Source: Manduca sexta (lineage: Eukaryota; Arthropoda; Insecta; Lepidoptera; Sphingidae). Taken from it: a stretch of 64,000 nt of DNA. Position 1 is the first letter of the stretch. Every line of letters starts with the position of its first letter. The stretch is from positions 14,144,777 to 14,208,776 of the forward strand of contig NC_051141.1 in assembly GCF_014839805.1 (NCBI RefSeq), read 5' to 3'. This document shows, piece by piece, positions 38,033 through 49,100 of this stretch. The position numbers were made by a program, and so were the translations under genes. Under the pieces are notes generated by a model, which searched no databases, was not told the DNA's origin, and saw only the letters and a program-made list of their open reading frames with translations.

Positions 38033-39445
38033 TGTAACAAGTGTGATTAAAACATAAGTGTTTATTAAAACGATATTTATATATATATATTTGTATTATT
38101 GTAACTGTTCGAAACTCAGTGGTAACATTTCAGAATAACAAGCCTGGCCTAGCGTGGCGTCAATGCAGAGAAACAAGAGAGTATTGAACACTAAGCATTA
38201 AACTAAATTATAGTCTATTGGTAATAAATTCAACATTTTTGTACCAAACTTAAGAGAACACCATTACTTTGGGTTTTTTAATAGCCATTTTAATTCGTAA
38301 ACAAAATAATAACAATAAACCGAAAACGACGGCCTAGACGAGCTTTCAACTTGCGGACAGTGTTACCACGAAAAAAAATTACCGCGACGAAGTATTTAGA
38401 GCAAAAAATGCTATAAAAGCGATTTAGGCGCAACTATATACCCTATAAAGCTAAAATAAAAATGACTTCCAATTCCAAAACCAGAATTTATAACGCGAGC
38501 CTTCTGAAATAGTGTATATGGCGACTGATTGCCATACGCAATAGTCTTATTGGCGACCATTCGCAATGTTGCTGAAATTGCTGCGTCAGTAATCGATTTA
38601 CTTCTACACGATGTAAATCCAGATAAATCTATCATCATTGCAATCATACTTGTATTTTCGTAGGTAGTCGGAAAATCGTTTGGAAGAGCAGTTTTAAAGT
38701 AAGATTGCAATAAGTGAGCAGGCTGTTCAAATTAATTAAAAGGCTCCCGGATCATCTAATAGAAATAGGGTATTACACTCTTTTTTGAAAAGTGTATCAA
38801 ATTAATCTTAAGTTGATAAAATACCACTAGAAATTTTATAAAAAAATATTCAATTATTACTTAAATGCCAACGAGAACGTAGACCTGAATGATATATTTT
38901 TTTTACATAATATTATAAGTACCTCTAGGCGTTCCTGAGAAAAAGTGTCTTAACAGACTGATGGGCAACGGTGGTTATATGGTGCGTTTTGTAGCACGGA
39001 AATTCCGTGACGGAATCCCAAAAATAAAGTAGATTTTTAGTGAGTCCATGTTGTAATTTGAAAGTTACAACCCTCAGAACAAGAACAAGCATAGAAGGCA
39101 TCTAAATTACCCTCATATACTTATCCCTTTTTTTCAAATACGCCAAAACCGTTGAAAAGAACGAGACAAATATGATGTTGCTAAGGTCAGCTTGCGTATA
39201 CTTTATAATAATCAAATGGTTACCTTTGATCATCTTTATGATGCCGAATTAAAAAGCAAATAAAATGTCAAATGTTCCAACTTGCCAACGTCAAAACAAT
39301 GTCACAAACGCGCCCACACAATTTAGTTACGTTATACTTCAGCGCGTGCTTTTCAAAAGTGGCTACATGTTGTGTAATATTTTTGTTGTTAATTTTAATA
39401 AATACGCAGTGCTGTTTAAGTAAAATATAGCCCTAGGAACAAGCA
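38033..39445. other. Intergenic region between kon (minus) and the THAP gene (plus); probable divergent promoters
   Basis: About 1.4 kb separates the two divergent start codons, so both promoters should lie here (counterpart 56623-58040). It contains an unexplained 99-codon minus-strand open frame at 38411-38710. I see no TATA box at a convincing position. Confidence 0.5.
38411..38710 (-). other. Unrecognised 99-codon ORF upstream of kon (also 57005-57305)
   Basis: It starts with ATG and reads MQSYFKTALPNDFPTTYENT, then MIDLSGFTSCRSKSITDAAI, and a hydrophobic end (GIGSHFYFSFIGYIVAP). It is conserved in both alleles, but homopolymer indels change the last residues, so the end is not constrained. 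It may be an exon of an unrecognised gene, a transposon remnant or chance. Confidence 0.3.
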
Positions 39446-40003
39446 ATGGCCTGCGTTATTGTGGGGTGTAAATCTCATTCTTCTCGTAAAGAAAATGAAA
39501 CTGAAATCATCAGCTTCCATCGGTGAGTAAACAAAAAACCTAATATATTTCCTTAAACCCTGTATGTAAGTGCAAAACTATTATTAATTATACTTTATTA
39601 TGCTGTAGTCATATTATAATCTTCTGTTGGCCATTCGATACAATAATTGTTAAGTATTTTAATGTTTACCAATTTACGTAGTCGTGTTCAATAGTGTTGT
39701 GCTGCTTATTCTGTCGATAACATAGATGTTAGTATATTGTAGTTTACTATTTTGCATAAATTGCCTTTTACTTTCAATATACGGTGGTGTAGTGGTAAAG
39801 CCACTTGGAAACCGGCTGGGTTCATGGAAACTATCTGATTTTCATAGTGTGTTTCATACAATGTGTTTCATTGCAGATTCGCCACAGATGGTGCTATGAG
39901 GCAAAAATGGATCGTTGCCATAGCTCCTCCCAATTGGCATTGGAAAAAACAGCACCGTGTTTGCTCTAAGCAGTTCGACAAAGTTTTATTAACATTGAAA
40001 TAA
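39446..40003 (+). CDS. Short THAP-domain protein, two exons (haplotype 2)
   Basis: Exon 1 (39446-39522) reads MACVIVGCKSHSSRKENE to IISFHR, and exon 2 (39877-40003) reads FATDGAMRQKWIVAIAPPNW to RVCSKQFDKVLLTLK-stop. The C-x4-C pair at the N-terminus, SFHRF, the invariant Trp and the second zinc pair identify a THAP zinc finger, a DNA-binding domain of C2CH type. The fourth ligand, normally His in C-S-x-H-F, is Gln here (CSKQF) in both alleles, and the closing A-V-P-x-x-F box is absent because a stop follows. At 67 residues it is one incomplete domain: a decayed gene, a transposase remnant, or the 5' part of a gene with further exons I could not find. Confidence 0.7.
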
Positions 40004-40553
40004 GTTATCAAACATATGTGACATGAATGATACCGCTGTGTTTAAATTTTACTGTCCCATTTTAGTAGCTTCTGTCAAATCACACCTCTTGGGTATCTTT
40101 TAATCCCTAAGAAAGTCAGAAAGAACAGAAGGCGTACTGGCTTTCTCCTAGACGAAATTCCGGCCGATTTCTTGTTTGTTAAGTACTTACAGCGGTTTCC
40201 ATTCCTTCCGAAATTTCTAACATTTTCTTAATTTAATAATCTAAATGCTAAACCATTTTTGTGTGAATGATATTTCGGAAAGCATGGAAACTGCTGTAAA
40301 TATCAAATGAAAATTGGACAAAATTTAGTTCGAAGAAAGCCGGTAGTTCTATAGTTTATTGTAATTTAACAGCTTTTTACCGAGTGCTTTTATATACCCA
40401 GACTTTTTTTGGTACTTGAATACCAAATCAGGGTTTTGATATCTTTTTAGCCTTTATCTAAAATAGCAATTTGCAACGGTTTGTAGTTGACTGACCGAAA
40501 AGTGTTTATTTTAGCAGGTCTGTGAATTTACCATAGCCGATAGACTAAGCATT

Positions 40554-40567
40554 TATCGATATCGATA
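40554..40567. promoter_or_regulatory. Doubled DRE-type motif (also 59154-59167)
   Basis: TATCGATATCGATA contains two overlapping TATCGATA octamers, the DNA replication-related element bound by DREF in insects and common in housekeeping promoters. It ends two bases before the ATG of a small ORF. Conserved in both haplotypes. Confidence 0.45.
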
Positions 40568-40569
40568 AG

Positions 40570-40710
40570 ATGTCAGAAGAGATCGCAACACAATTAAATT
40601 TCTTGCTGTCTAAGACAGAGTTTTCTGAGGACAGAGTACACTCAAATGTCATAGTGCTACTTCTATGCTTGTCATTGTTGAGTTACAACCTCAATATTAA
40701 AAAAAAATAA
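40570..40710 (+). CDS. Small 46-residue ORF with one hydrophobic segment (haplotype 2)
   Basis: It reads MSEEIATQLNFLLSKTEFSE, DRVHSNVIVLLLCLSLLSYN, LNIKKK-stop: a polar N-terminal half, a 13-residue hydrophobic stretch and a basic end, as in a small tail-anchored membrane protein. It lies directly after the doubled DRE motif. The motif being this close to the ATG means transcription must start between them or the true start is elsewhere. I recognise no family. Confidence 0.35.
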   Translation: MSEEIATQLNFLLSKTEFSEDRVHSNVIVLLLCLSLLSYNLNIKKK

Positions 40711-40727
40711 TTTTAACAAAAAATTAA

Positions 40728-41300
40728 ACCGCCTTCAAAAACCACTTAAAACACCAAATAATTTCACATAACAGTTATATATTGGATACCAATTTTGGAG
40801 TCGGTGCCTAATTAAAATTGCTAGTTAGCTAACTAAATATAACTAAATATAGCTATATTTGTTGCATAGTCCATCTATGAGCTACATTTCTTTCAAATGA
40901 ATTAAAAGGAGTAGGTTCGCGTTTCTACTAATAAACATACACAGTGAAAGGTGTAATACCAAGCACATGTATGGTGTTTCATCTTTTTCTTTCCTCTTTT
41001 TTCGGGGCAGGGTGTAATATACCCACATTTGATCAGCTATATGTAACAGGGGAAGAATTTGGGTAGTTCCTTAATAGCTTCCATTTGCTGTGCTGCGGCA
41101 GTGCGTTCATCTCCGGTGAAGATCTGACTTGCTGACTTTGTACGCTGGCAGCACATTGTTTTCGTATATTTGTTAATGTATTTATCTAGCTTAACTAGCA
41201 ATTTTAATTAGGCACCGACTCCAAAATTGGTATCCAATATATAACTGTTATGTGAAATTATTTTTTGGTTTTGAGTGGATTTTGAAGGCAGTTAAATTTT
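40728..41300. repeat. Long inverted repeat, MITE-like (haplotype 2)
   Basis: A left arm near 40728-40835 ('ccgccttcaaaaaccac ... ttggataccaattttggagt ... ttaaaattgctagtta') has its reverse complement near 41186-41298. The arms are about 110 bases and the centre about 350 bases. The arm sequence is a frequent lepidopteran repeat. Counterpart 59327-59893. Confidence 0.65.
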
Positions 41301-41339
41301 TTGTTACAATTATTTTTATTTTTTGCTTTTTTGTGTTAG

Positions 41340-41933
41340 TAAAAAATAGAGCGTCTCAATGGCATAGTTGTGTTTCGCTCACGATCCGAGTATCGCGCTG
41401 AGGAGTTACACCTTTGAGTACACTGAAAAGGGGAAAAGGTGTGATGCTATATATATGTCTGTAAGAAGTAGATTCAAGCAAACCTAACGCAAAACACAAC
41501 TGATATATTTGGCTCACAGTACAATTATCTCGCTGTGGTGTTACACCTCTACCTACCCCTGAACAGGGAAAAGGTGTGATGCTATATATACGTATGTATG
41601 TAAGAAGTAGAAAACTAAACCCAACGCAAAAACACAACTAATATGTTTCGCTCGCAGTACGACTATCGCGCTGAAATGTTACACCTCTGCCTACCCTTGA
41701 AAGGGGAAAAGGTGTGATGCTATATATATGTATGTAAGAAGTAGATTCAAGCAAACCTAACGCAAAAACACAACTGATATATTTCGATCATACTACAACT
41801 ATCGCGCTGTGGTGTTACATCTCTACCCCTAAAAAGGAGAAAAGGTGTGATGCTATATACATATATGTATGTATGTAAGAAGTAGTCAATTAAACCCAAC
41901 CCAAAAACACAACTGATATGTTTCACACACGTA
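41340..41933. repeat. Tandem array, ~135-bp unit, at the end of contig 2
   Basis: The anchor GGTGTGATGCTATATA recurs at about 41438, 41573, 41711 and 41843. Each unit has 'cgctg-ggtgttacacctct', 'gaaaagg' and a TATG microsatellite-like stretch. The array is cut by the 500-N gap. Confidence 0.85.
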
Positions 41934-42433
41934 NNNNNNNNNNNNNNNNNNNNNNNNNNNNNNNNNNNNNNNNNNNNNNNNNNNNNNNNNNNNNNNNNNN
42001 NNNNNNNNNNNNNNNNNNNNNNNNNNNNNNNNNNNNNNNNNNNNNNNNNNNNNNNNNNNNNNNNNNNNNNNNNNNNNNNNNNNNNNNNNNNNNNNNNNNN
42101 NNNNNNNNNNNNNNNNNNNNNNNNNNNNNNNNNNNNNNNNNNNNNNNNNNNNNNNNNNNNNNNNNNNNNNNNNNNNNNNNNNNNNNNNNNNNNNNNNNNN
42201 NNNNNNNNNNNNNNNNNNNNNNNNNNNNNNNNNNNNNNNNNNNNNNNNNNNNNNNNNNNNNNNNNNNNNNNNNNNNNNNNNNNNNNNNNNNNNNNNNNNN
42301 NNNNNNNNNNNNNNNNNNNNNNNNNNNNNNNNNNNNNNNNNNNNNNNNNNNNNNNNNNNNNNNNNNNNNNNNNNNNNNNNNNNNNNNNNNNNNNNNNNNN
42401 NNNNNNNNNNNNNNNNNNNNNNNNNNNNNNNNN
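41934..42433. other. Assembly gap (500 N) between contigs 2 and 3
   Basis: A placeholder-length gap. The left flank is in the ~135-bp tandem array upstream of kon; the right flank is in the 3' part of the Harbinger-like element. The flanks do not belong to one haplotype. Confidence 0.99.
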
Positions 42434-42781
42434 CAGACAATGACGAAAGTGATGAAAAGACATTATATTATATCGAAAGGGAATATAATAACTACTAAAA
42501 CAACTATAAATATTTTGTCGTAAAGATTTGAGACTAGTCACAAGCACTCTCAAATTAATCTCAATTAACAGCCATATAAGGCGGCCTTAAATAGCTGTCA
42601 AACTTTAAGCAGGGTTTGTGAATACCGTTTGCATCAATAAGCGGACCTTAAACCTTCGTCGCCTTAAATTTAAGGATAGGAAATAAGTGACGTTTCAGTA
42701 TACCAATTTCAAAGATAACGAATGCTTAAATCCGTAAGGCCATCTTAAATATTTAAGTAGCGTTTGAGTATTCGGGCGTAA
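42434..42781 (+). mobile_element. Harbinger-like DNA transposon, right part (haplotype 1 only)
   Basis: It ends with a terminal repeat complementary to the one at 11235, followed by the TAA target duplicate and then kon intron 11 sequence shared with contig 2 from 25511. At its left edge an open stretch (42436-42498) reads DNDESDEKTLYYIEREYNNY-stop, a plausible acidic C-terminus of an element-encoded protein. Confidence 0.8.
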
Positions 42782-43187
42782 GTCTTTAACTCGGTGAATG
42801 TTTGCCAAAAAGTCTATACATTATGTTTTTTTTTCTAAAAAAGTATGAGGAAACCCGTAACCATAGCAGATACAGAGAAAGTGTTTTAGGAACGATTAGA
42901 TCGTTTTTTTATAAAAACAATTTTGGCAGTTTTTTTTTGGTCAAATGTGAGTTGTCCATAAAAATGAGTCAAATGGATCAAAAAGTTAATAAAATGTTTT
43001 ATAATCAACGAGATAATACAATGGGTCTAGACTTATTGTCAATACTTACTGCACATTTAAAAAGTCGTTTAATATATATGACTATACTAATTTGGAACAT
43101 TTAATTTGCCCCCAATAATACCACTTTCAAAAATGGGGCAATTTGCAGTCTTAAACAACGTATAATAAAATGGGTTTATTTAATTAC

Positions 43188-46100
43188 CTATTGATTTCGT
43201 TCTTTCCGTGCAACACTGTATACAACAGGTCCTCGGGTAGCGTGTCGGGATCTTCTGCCCTCAGTATATCCGAGGTGATCACTTTACGTGTACCCTGTTG
43301 ATAACAAATAAAATGTAGCCAGGTCTAATACAAATATAGGTCTCTTAATCTTTATAATTATCAATTTTAATATATTGAAACACGAGGTGAATTATGACGA
43401 GTCATTCATTTAAGCAGACAGACATGTACTACAGAATTGTTGGTGTCGTATAATATGTCAATATTTCTCTCATCGCAATACACGAAATAATTAGCCGCGC
43501 GCATATCTATGGGACGCTACTTAACTATAATTCCGACATATTCCGACCGTCGCAATTTAAAAGTCCATCAGTCAGATAACGAGGCTGATGTCTGTAGAAG
43601 CCGAATACTGTATTTAAATTCATCAGGCACCTAGTCCCGTAGTCCATAATATTTATGTAATGGTTAAAAAAGTAGGTAATATTAATATAACTAAATACAA
43701 TTATTTAATTCATGCATGCAAATAAAAAAAGATTAAATAAAAACTGAAAATACTTACGCTCGGTATTTAAATGTTAATCGCGTACTTGTTGTGGGTTCAA
43801 TCTGTCATACAATACGTCATGCAACTACACAAAAGCAAGATTAAATTAAATCAAGCGCTGGCAACACTCTGCAAATAACAAAACTTATAAAACAATTATA
43901 ATTTCATTGAAAATTCTGGATTATGTGCATATTTTTACAATCATGCAAATTATCTTCGATTTGTTCATAATTATGTTTATTACCTATATTATTTTCACGA
44001 TAAAATATAACAAATTATGCATATTATCCAGTTTAGTAGCTAACAAAGAAAAGGAAATAATATAACATGCCAATGTTAGACATGCGCGTTGACATTATTG
44101 CTACGTTGATACCAATTTATTTGGTTTTATTAAATAAATTATTACTAAATTAAAATCTACTTATTATCTTGCGTATTAGATGATCTATTAATGTAATTCT
44201 TATAAATGAACACAATTAAAAGAAAACAATAAATGTTCTCTCCTCATTCCTAAATTTGAGCATCAAATAACGTTACCAAATATATATTTTTGTGTGACAA
44301 AATAAAATATATACTTATAAATTAGACTGTAGCATAATTAAAAAAAAATAACTAACATCAAATAAATTGTATTTTTCTGTACTTGACATTGTATTCTGTA
44401 TTGTAGTTTACCTGAGTGAGCCTCAGAACTTTCCCTGGCAACAGATTCAGCACAGGTGGGTCATTCACAGGCGTCACATTTACGTGGAGTACGAAGGTGT
44501 TCCGACCTTGGAGGTAGCTCGGTAGTGTGAACTTTGTCTCTTGAATCAGCTCCATGTCGAGGACTATGGCGTCGTGGTGGTTTTCTGACCCGTCGTGGAC
44601 ATAACGTACCTGATAATTATAAAATTTATGTAAACCACAAATGTAATGAAGCAAGGTGGAAATTACAACAGTGTCGATTATTCATTTACGATTGCATTAC
44701 TCACCTTATCCCTAGACAGATCCAGCAACGTAAAGAACTGCTTGGATTTCCCCTCTCCTTCAATATAGTTGTATTGTGGTGAGTTTCTCTGCAGCGACAG
44801 GTCAACTGCTATGCGTCCATGCTGAGGGGACTGAGTCACATGCAAGACCACTCCAGACGGCCGGACGCCATACTTATGATGGTCTAACACCACGTCAATG
44901 TTCTGTGTAGTAATCACAGCAACCCCACCTTCTTGTACCGTTAAGGGATACAACGCTACCAACTCCAACTCGCTGCTTGATTTTGAGAATACCTATAGGA
45001 GTGGATTTTAGTTTTAGTATTACATAACCCAATTATAAGAACATAAAGATGGTTAATAAATTAATAAAATATTTTTATTTTCCACAACTTTACCTTATAT
45101 TTCTCGCTGTAGTCCGGGTTGATACACAAGTCGGTATCACATTTGCAAGTGAAGTGGTCGACACCGTGTTGGGCGCACACCGCTTGAGGTACGCACGGGG
45201 GATTCCCAGGGCTGGCATGACACGGATACCACCACACACATTTTGGACTCACACCGTATGTTACCACGGCGTTGGGTAATCCAAAGATCTTGTCGTCAAC
45301 CTCTATAGGTTTTATGCATCCCTAAAAAGTTGTCTTTGTATATCACAGTATCAAGTCCATAGCATAGGGATATGTTTCTTTTACAACTTCCCATAGTATC
45401 ATCGACAAAATTCCTTCAAAGGTTCTTGGGAAATTAATTAAAATATTTCTTAATTGATGAGTATACAATACATTTACGTATTCTATGTCTGTAAAACTAT
45501 TTTTTAACATAAAGATGATAAAATAAAGTAACGTCTTAAGAACTATTGAAGATATATTTGCTCGATATCTATTTTGTACAATATGTATTATTCAACATGT
45601 ATAAAAAGAATTACAAATATTCTAGCAGAATGACGACGACTAAGTATTTGTAACTCACCATTATACTAGAGTCGGCAGCTTTAATCCCTTTAGCAAAAGC
45701 CCTCTGCCTCTTCTCGCTCTCAATGCCGCCGAGATAGAAAGAATCAGACAATTCGAGGTACCTAGTGCCGCCGCTTTCGATGCGCGTGCTCATCGCCACG
45801 TTATCAACTGATAGCTGTAATCAGCAATTAAATTCGTTTGAATACAGTGAACCCACAGTACAAAATATAAATAAAATACAGAAATATTATGTAATGTATA
45901 CATATACATACATAAACAATAACACACGTACACACGTTGGCGCTTTGCATTCAAAATAGTAAGTAATAAAAATTCAAGTTTTTTACATTATGATGACAAA
46001 TTACCTATGGCATGTAATGTTATTTGAGCTTATATAAAATTTAAGACGACTATTTGACGTCATACGATTCGCAAAAGAATATAGAAGTTTTATTTATCAA

Positions 46101-49100
46101 AGTAATTCTTTACCATCATAGTCAACAGCGGTAAAAAATCTTTTATCATGTAGAATCACTATGTGCACAACTGTACTCTGAACAACTGTACACCTTAGAT
46201 AATAGGAAATATAGCGGGTACACGATTTATTGGCCTCTTCCTCAATAAACTCAATTACTTTAACCTGTTCAACCAGTAATATGCACATAACGATTTATAG
46301 CAAACAACATTCGAAACGTTTTCCACTCGTCGAACTCTCTCAATTTCCTGTGCTAAGTTCGAAATTAACTATGCTTATTAATAAGCGTAAATTTGTTTTA
46401 ACTAATCATTATTTTTATAATTGATTTCTAACTTGATATAATTCGTGAGTCAGTCAGAAACTACCTAAGTCAATCACTGATTAAAAATGTTAATAATGAA
46501 TTAAATTAAAAATACGACATACGTATTACGTAATATGCATAGACTATCATGAACTGCGCGAGCAAGAAATATAAAAAATGCTAAAAATTCGAAAACGAGT
46601 TTTATTTTGATTACAAAATTCGCGTAAACCCAATATATCATTATTTTAACATAATATTTTATTAATTGCAAGAGAATACTTTTCCAAACAATTCGCTAAC
46701 CATGTGTGCACGAACTATAATAAATTAAAACTCGCTAGCAGTAAAACATAGAATGCTTTGAGCATAATGCATAAGAAATGAATCTAAGTCTAATTATGTA
46801 AAAATGGACAAATCAAAACAAAAAGTTAACTTTACATTTCAATGATGCATGATCGGTGAACCAAATCGCCAGCGCAACATTGCGTCAACTACTTAGACCT
46901 TTAATCTCTTAATCTCGGTCGTAGTTCGATGACTTGTACTTACTACTTGTATTATATACCAACGTGCCATATTTGTAATTTTATTATACTTGAATAAAGT
47001 GTGAACATAAAATGTTTGTATGATACGTCGTTATGCCCAGTGTTCGTACACGCTAGAAAAAGCTCATTAACCGATGATCTTACTGTACTTTTAGATTCTG
47101 CCAATTGTCTATAATATTTAATTAGTTGTTATTGGAAAACATTCGCCGGTATCAATAGTATAAACTAATATAAAAATCGCATGATGGACCACGAAACATT
47201 CCATTGTAAGAGAAATAACAATAAATAATATGAGAATAAACTTTCGCTTTCGCAGAAACATTCGCATTATGCTCTAAACATACAATAGGAGCAACGCCTC
47301 ATAGCGCTTCCATTATTCAAATAGACCCGTGAACTGCCAAGTAAAAATAATAAATATATGATACGTCATACGCTCTCTGCACCAGAAATTATGAACCAAG
47401 CTCAAATAATTATAGAGATTTTACGCTTAACACATCTAAATAATGTTAAGGTTATGTTACCATCATATTTCCAACAATAAACAATTCGCGTGTCACAGTT
47501 CGTCACGATATACGGCAATACTGCACCGGTACTATGATAATATATACGAGGATGAAAACCTCACCTCAATCAAAGACGGATTAAAGAGCAAGTGCAGTTT
47601 GTGCCATTGTCCGTCGTTCACTCGCAGCGTGTGCACGATCTGTCCTCGGGCCATTTTCACTCGGATTACTCCTCCAATATTTCGACGGCTAGAAAGTCCG
47701 AACGGCCCCCTCCGGCGTTGTATAGTATCACCGCGTTTTGTGCTATCGTCTTGAATTCTATTTGCCATCTAAAATTATTATTATTTTTATTAAATAATGT
47801 TAGTTATATTGTTATTTTGATTAGATTACAATGCGTTTCTAATATGTATTGGTATAGATATAACATGAGGGTTTTGTACGAAATAAACAATTTAATTAGC
47901 ATTTTCATTCTAAAATTAATGGAATAATATCCAAGTTATAAATAAAGTTAAACAACTAAAATAAAGTAACATATAGAAATATGATGTTTTATTTTATTTT
48001 GTACTTATATGTATTATAAGTAAATTTCGAATATGTTGGCTTCTAAAAATACTTCTAATAAATAGGGGCGCGTTAAAGTAATATCTCAAATCTTAGGTGG
48101 TAACACATTGCCTTCATTACATGGCTCTTAACGATATTTACACAATTCAAATGTGTCACGTTGCATAAATTAGTTTACATTTGTAATACGCATATGAAGC
48201 AATGAGTCAGAAACTGCTCTTAGTAATCATCTGGCGAATTCGCAATTTCATTCAACATATAAATAATACTTGTTGGTACTAGTTTTGTGTCCGACTACGC
48301 CTACTTAAAAGAGCGTTCTCGTAGTAAAAATACGTATAGCACGATGTGTCATAGAGTGTGGCAATATATTCGAGATTTCTGATCGAAATATTTATAGTCG
48401 AATCATAGAATAAGAAATTCCATCCCAGCACACACAACCCTTACATATAGTATTTTAATAAACAGGAATAATATATATACTTAGTCTGGCCATAAATACT
48501 GTTACACTTAATTATAAAAAAATATTACATTTGAATTTCGAATCTGTCATTTTTATACGATTGTTCATTGTGTTTTCTCATTTTGGCGCCAATACATTGT
48601 AAAATATTTTGCGATATTAAAATGGTGTGGGGTGATAAAGAGAACCGAATCGCTGTGATAGCATTACACAAAGTAGGTATGGAGCCAAATGCAATTTTTA
48701 AAACTCTCCATACACTTGGTATTAGTAAAATGTTTGTGTACCGGGCTATTAATAGGTACAATGAGACCTCCTCTGTTTGTGACAGAAAAGATCTGGCCGT
48801 CCACGTAGTGTTCGTACGAAAAAGGTGGTCAAAGCAGTAAGGGAAAGAATTCGAAGAAATCCTGTCCGAAAGCAAAAGATTTTATCTCGGGAAATGAAGA
48901 TAGCACCTAGAACCATGTCGCGTATTTTAAAAGATGACTTAGGACTTGCAGCCTATAAGAGACGCACTGGCCATTTCTTAACTGATAATTTAAAGAAGAA
49001 TAGGGTGGTAAAATCGAAACAACTACTGAAGCGGTACGCAAAGGGAGGTCACAGAAAAATTTTGTTTACGGATGAGAAAATTTTACAATTGAGCAACATT

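Larger units (their letters stand above)
13357..41933. other. Contig 2: alternative haplotig of the kon locus
   Basis: Bases 14361-25510 repeat 89-11234, and 25511-41933 repeat 42782-60537, in the same order and orientation with near identity. The two blocks are contiguous here but split by a transposon in the other copy. Small differences are mostly single-base homopolymer indels, plus two whole transposon insertions and a roughly 22-base indel (extra bases near 47482-47503). Confidence 0.9.

Noticed and set aside
41356..41637. 93-codon minus ORF in the tandem array with internally repeated 'YSITPFP' phrases
   Set aside because: The peptide repetition simply reflects the ~135-bp tandem unit; its frame is not kept between units or between alleles.
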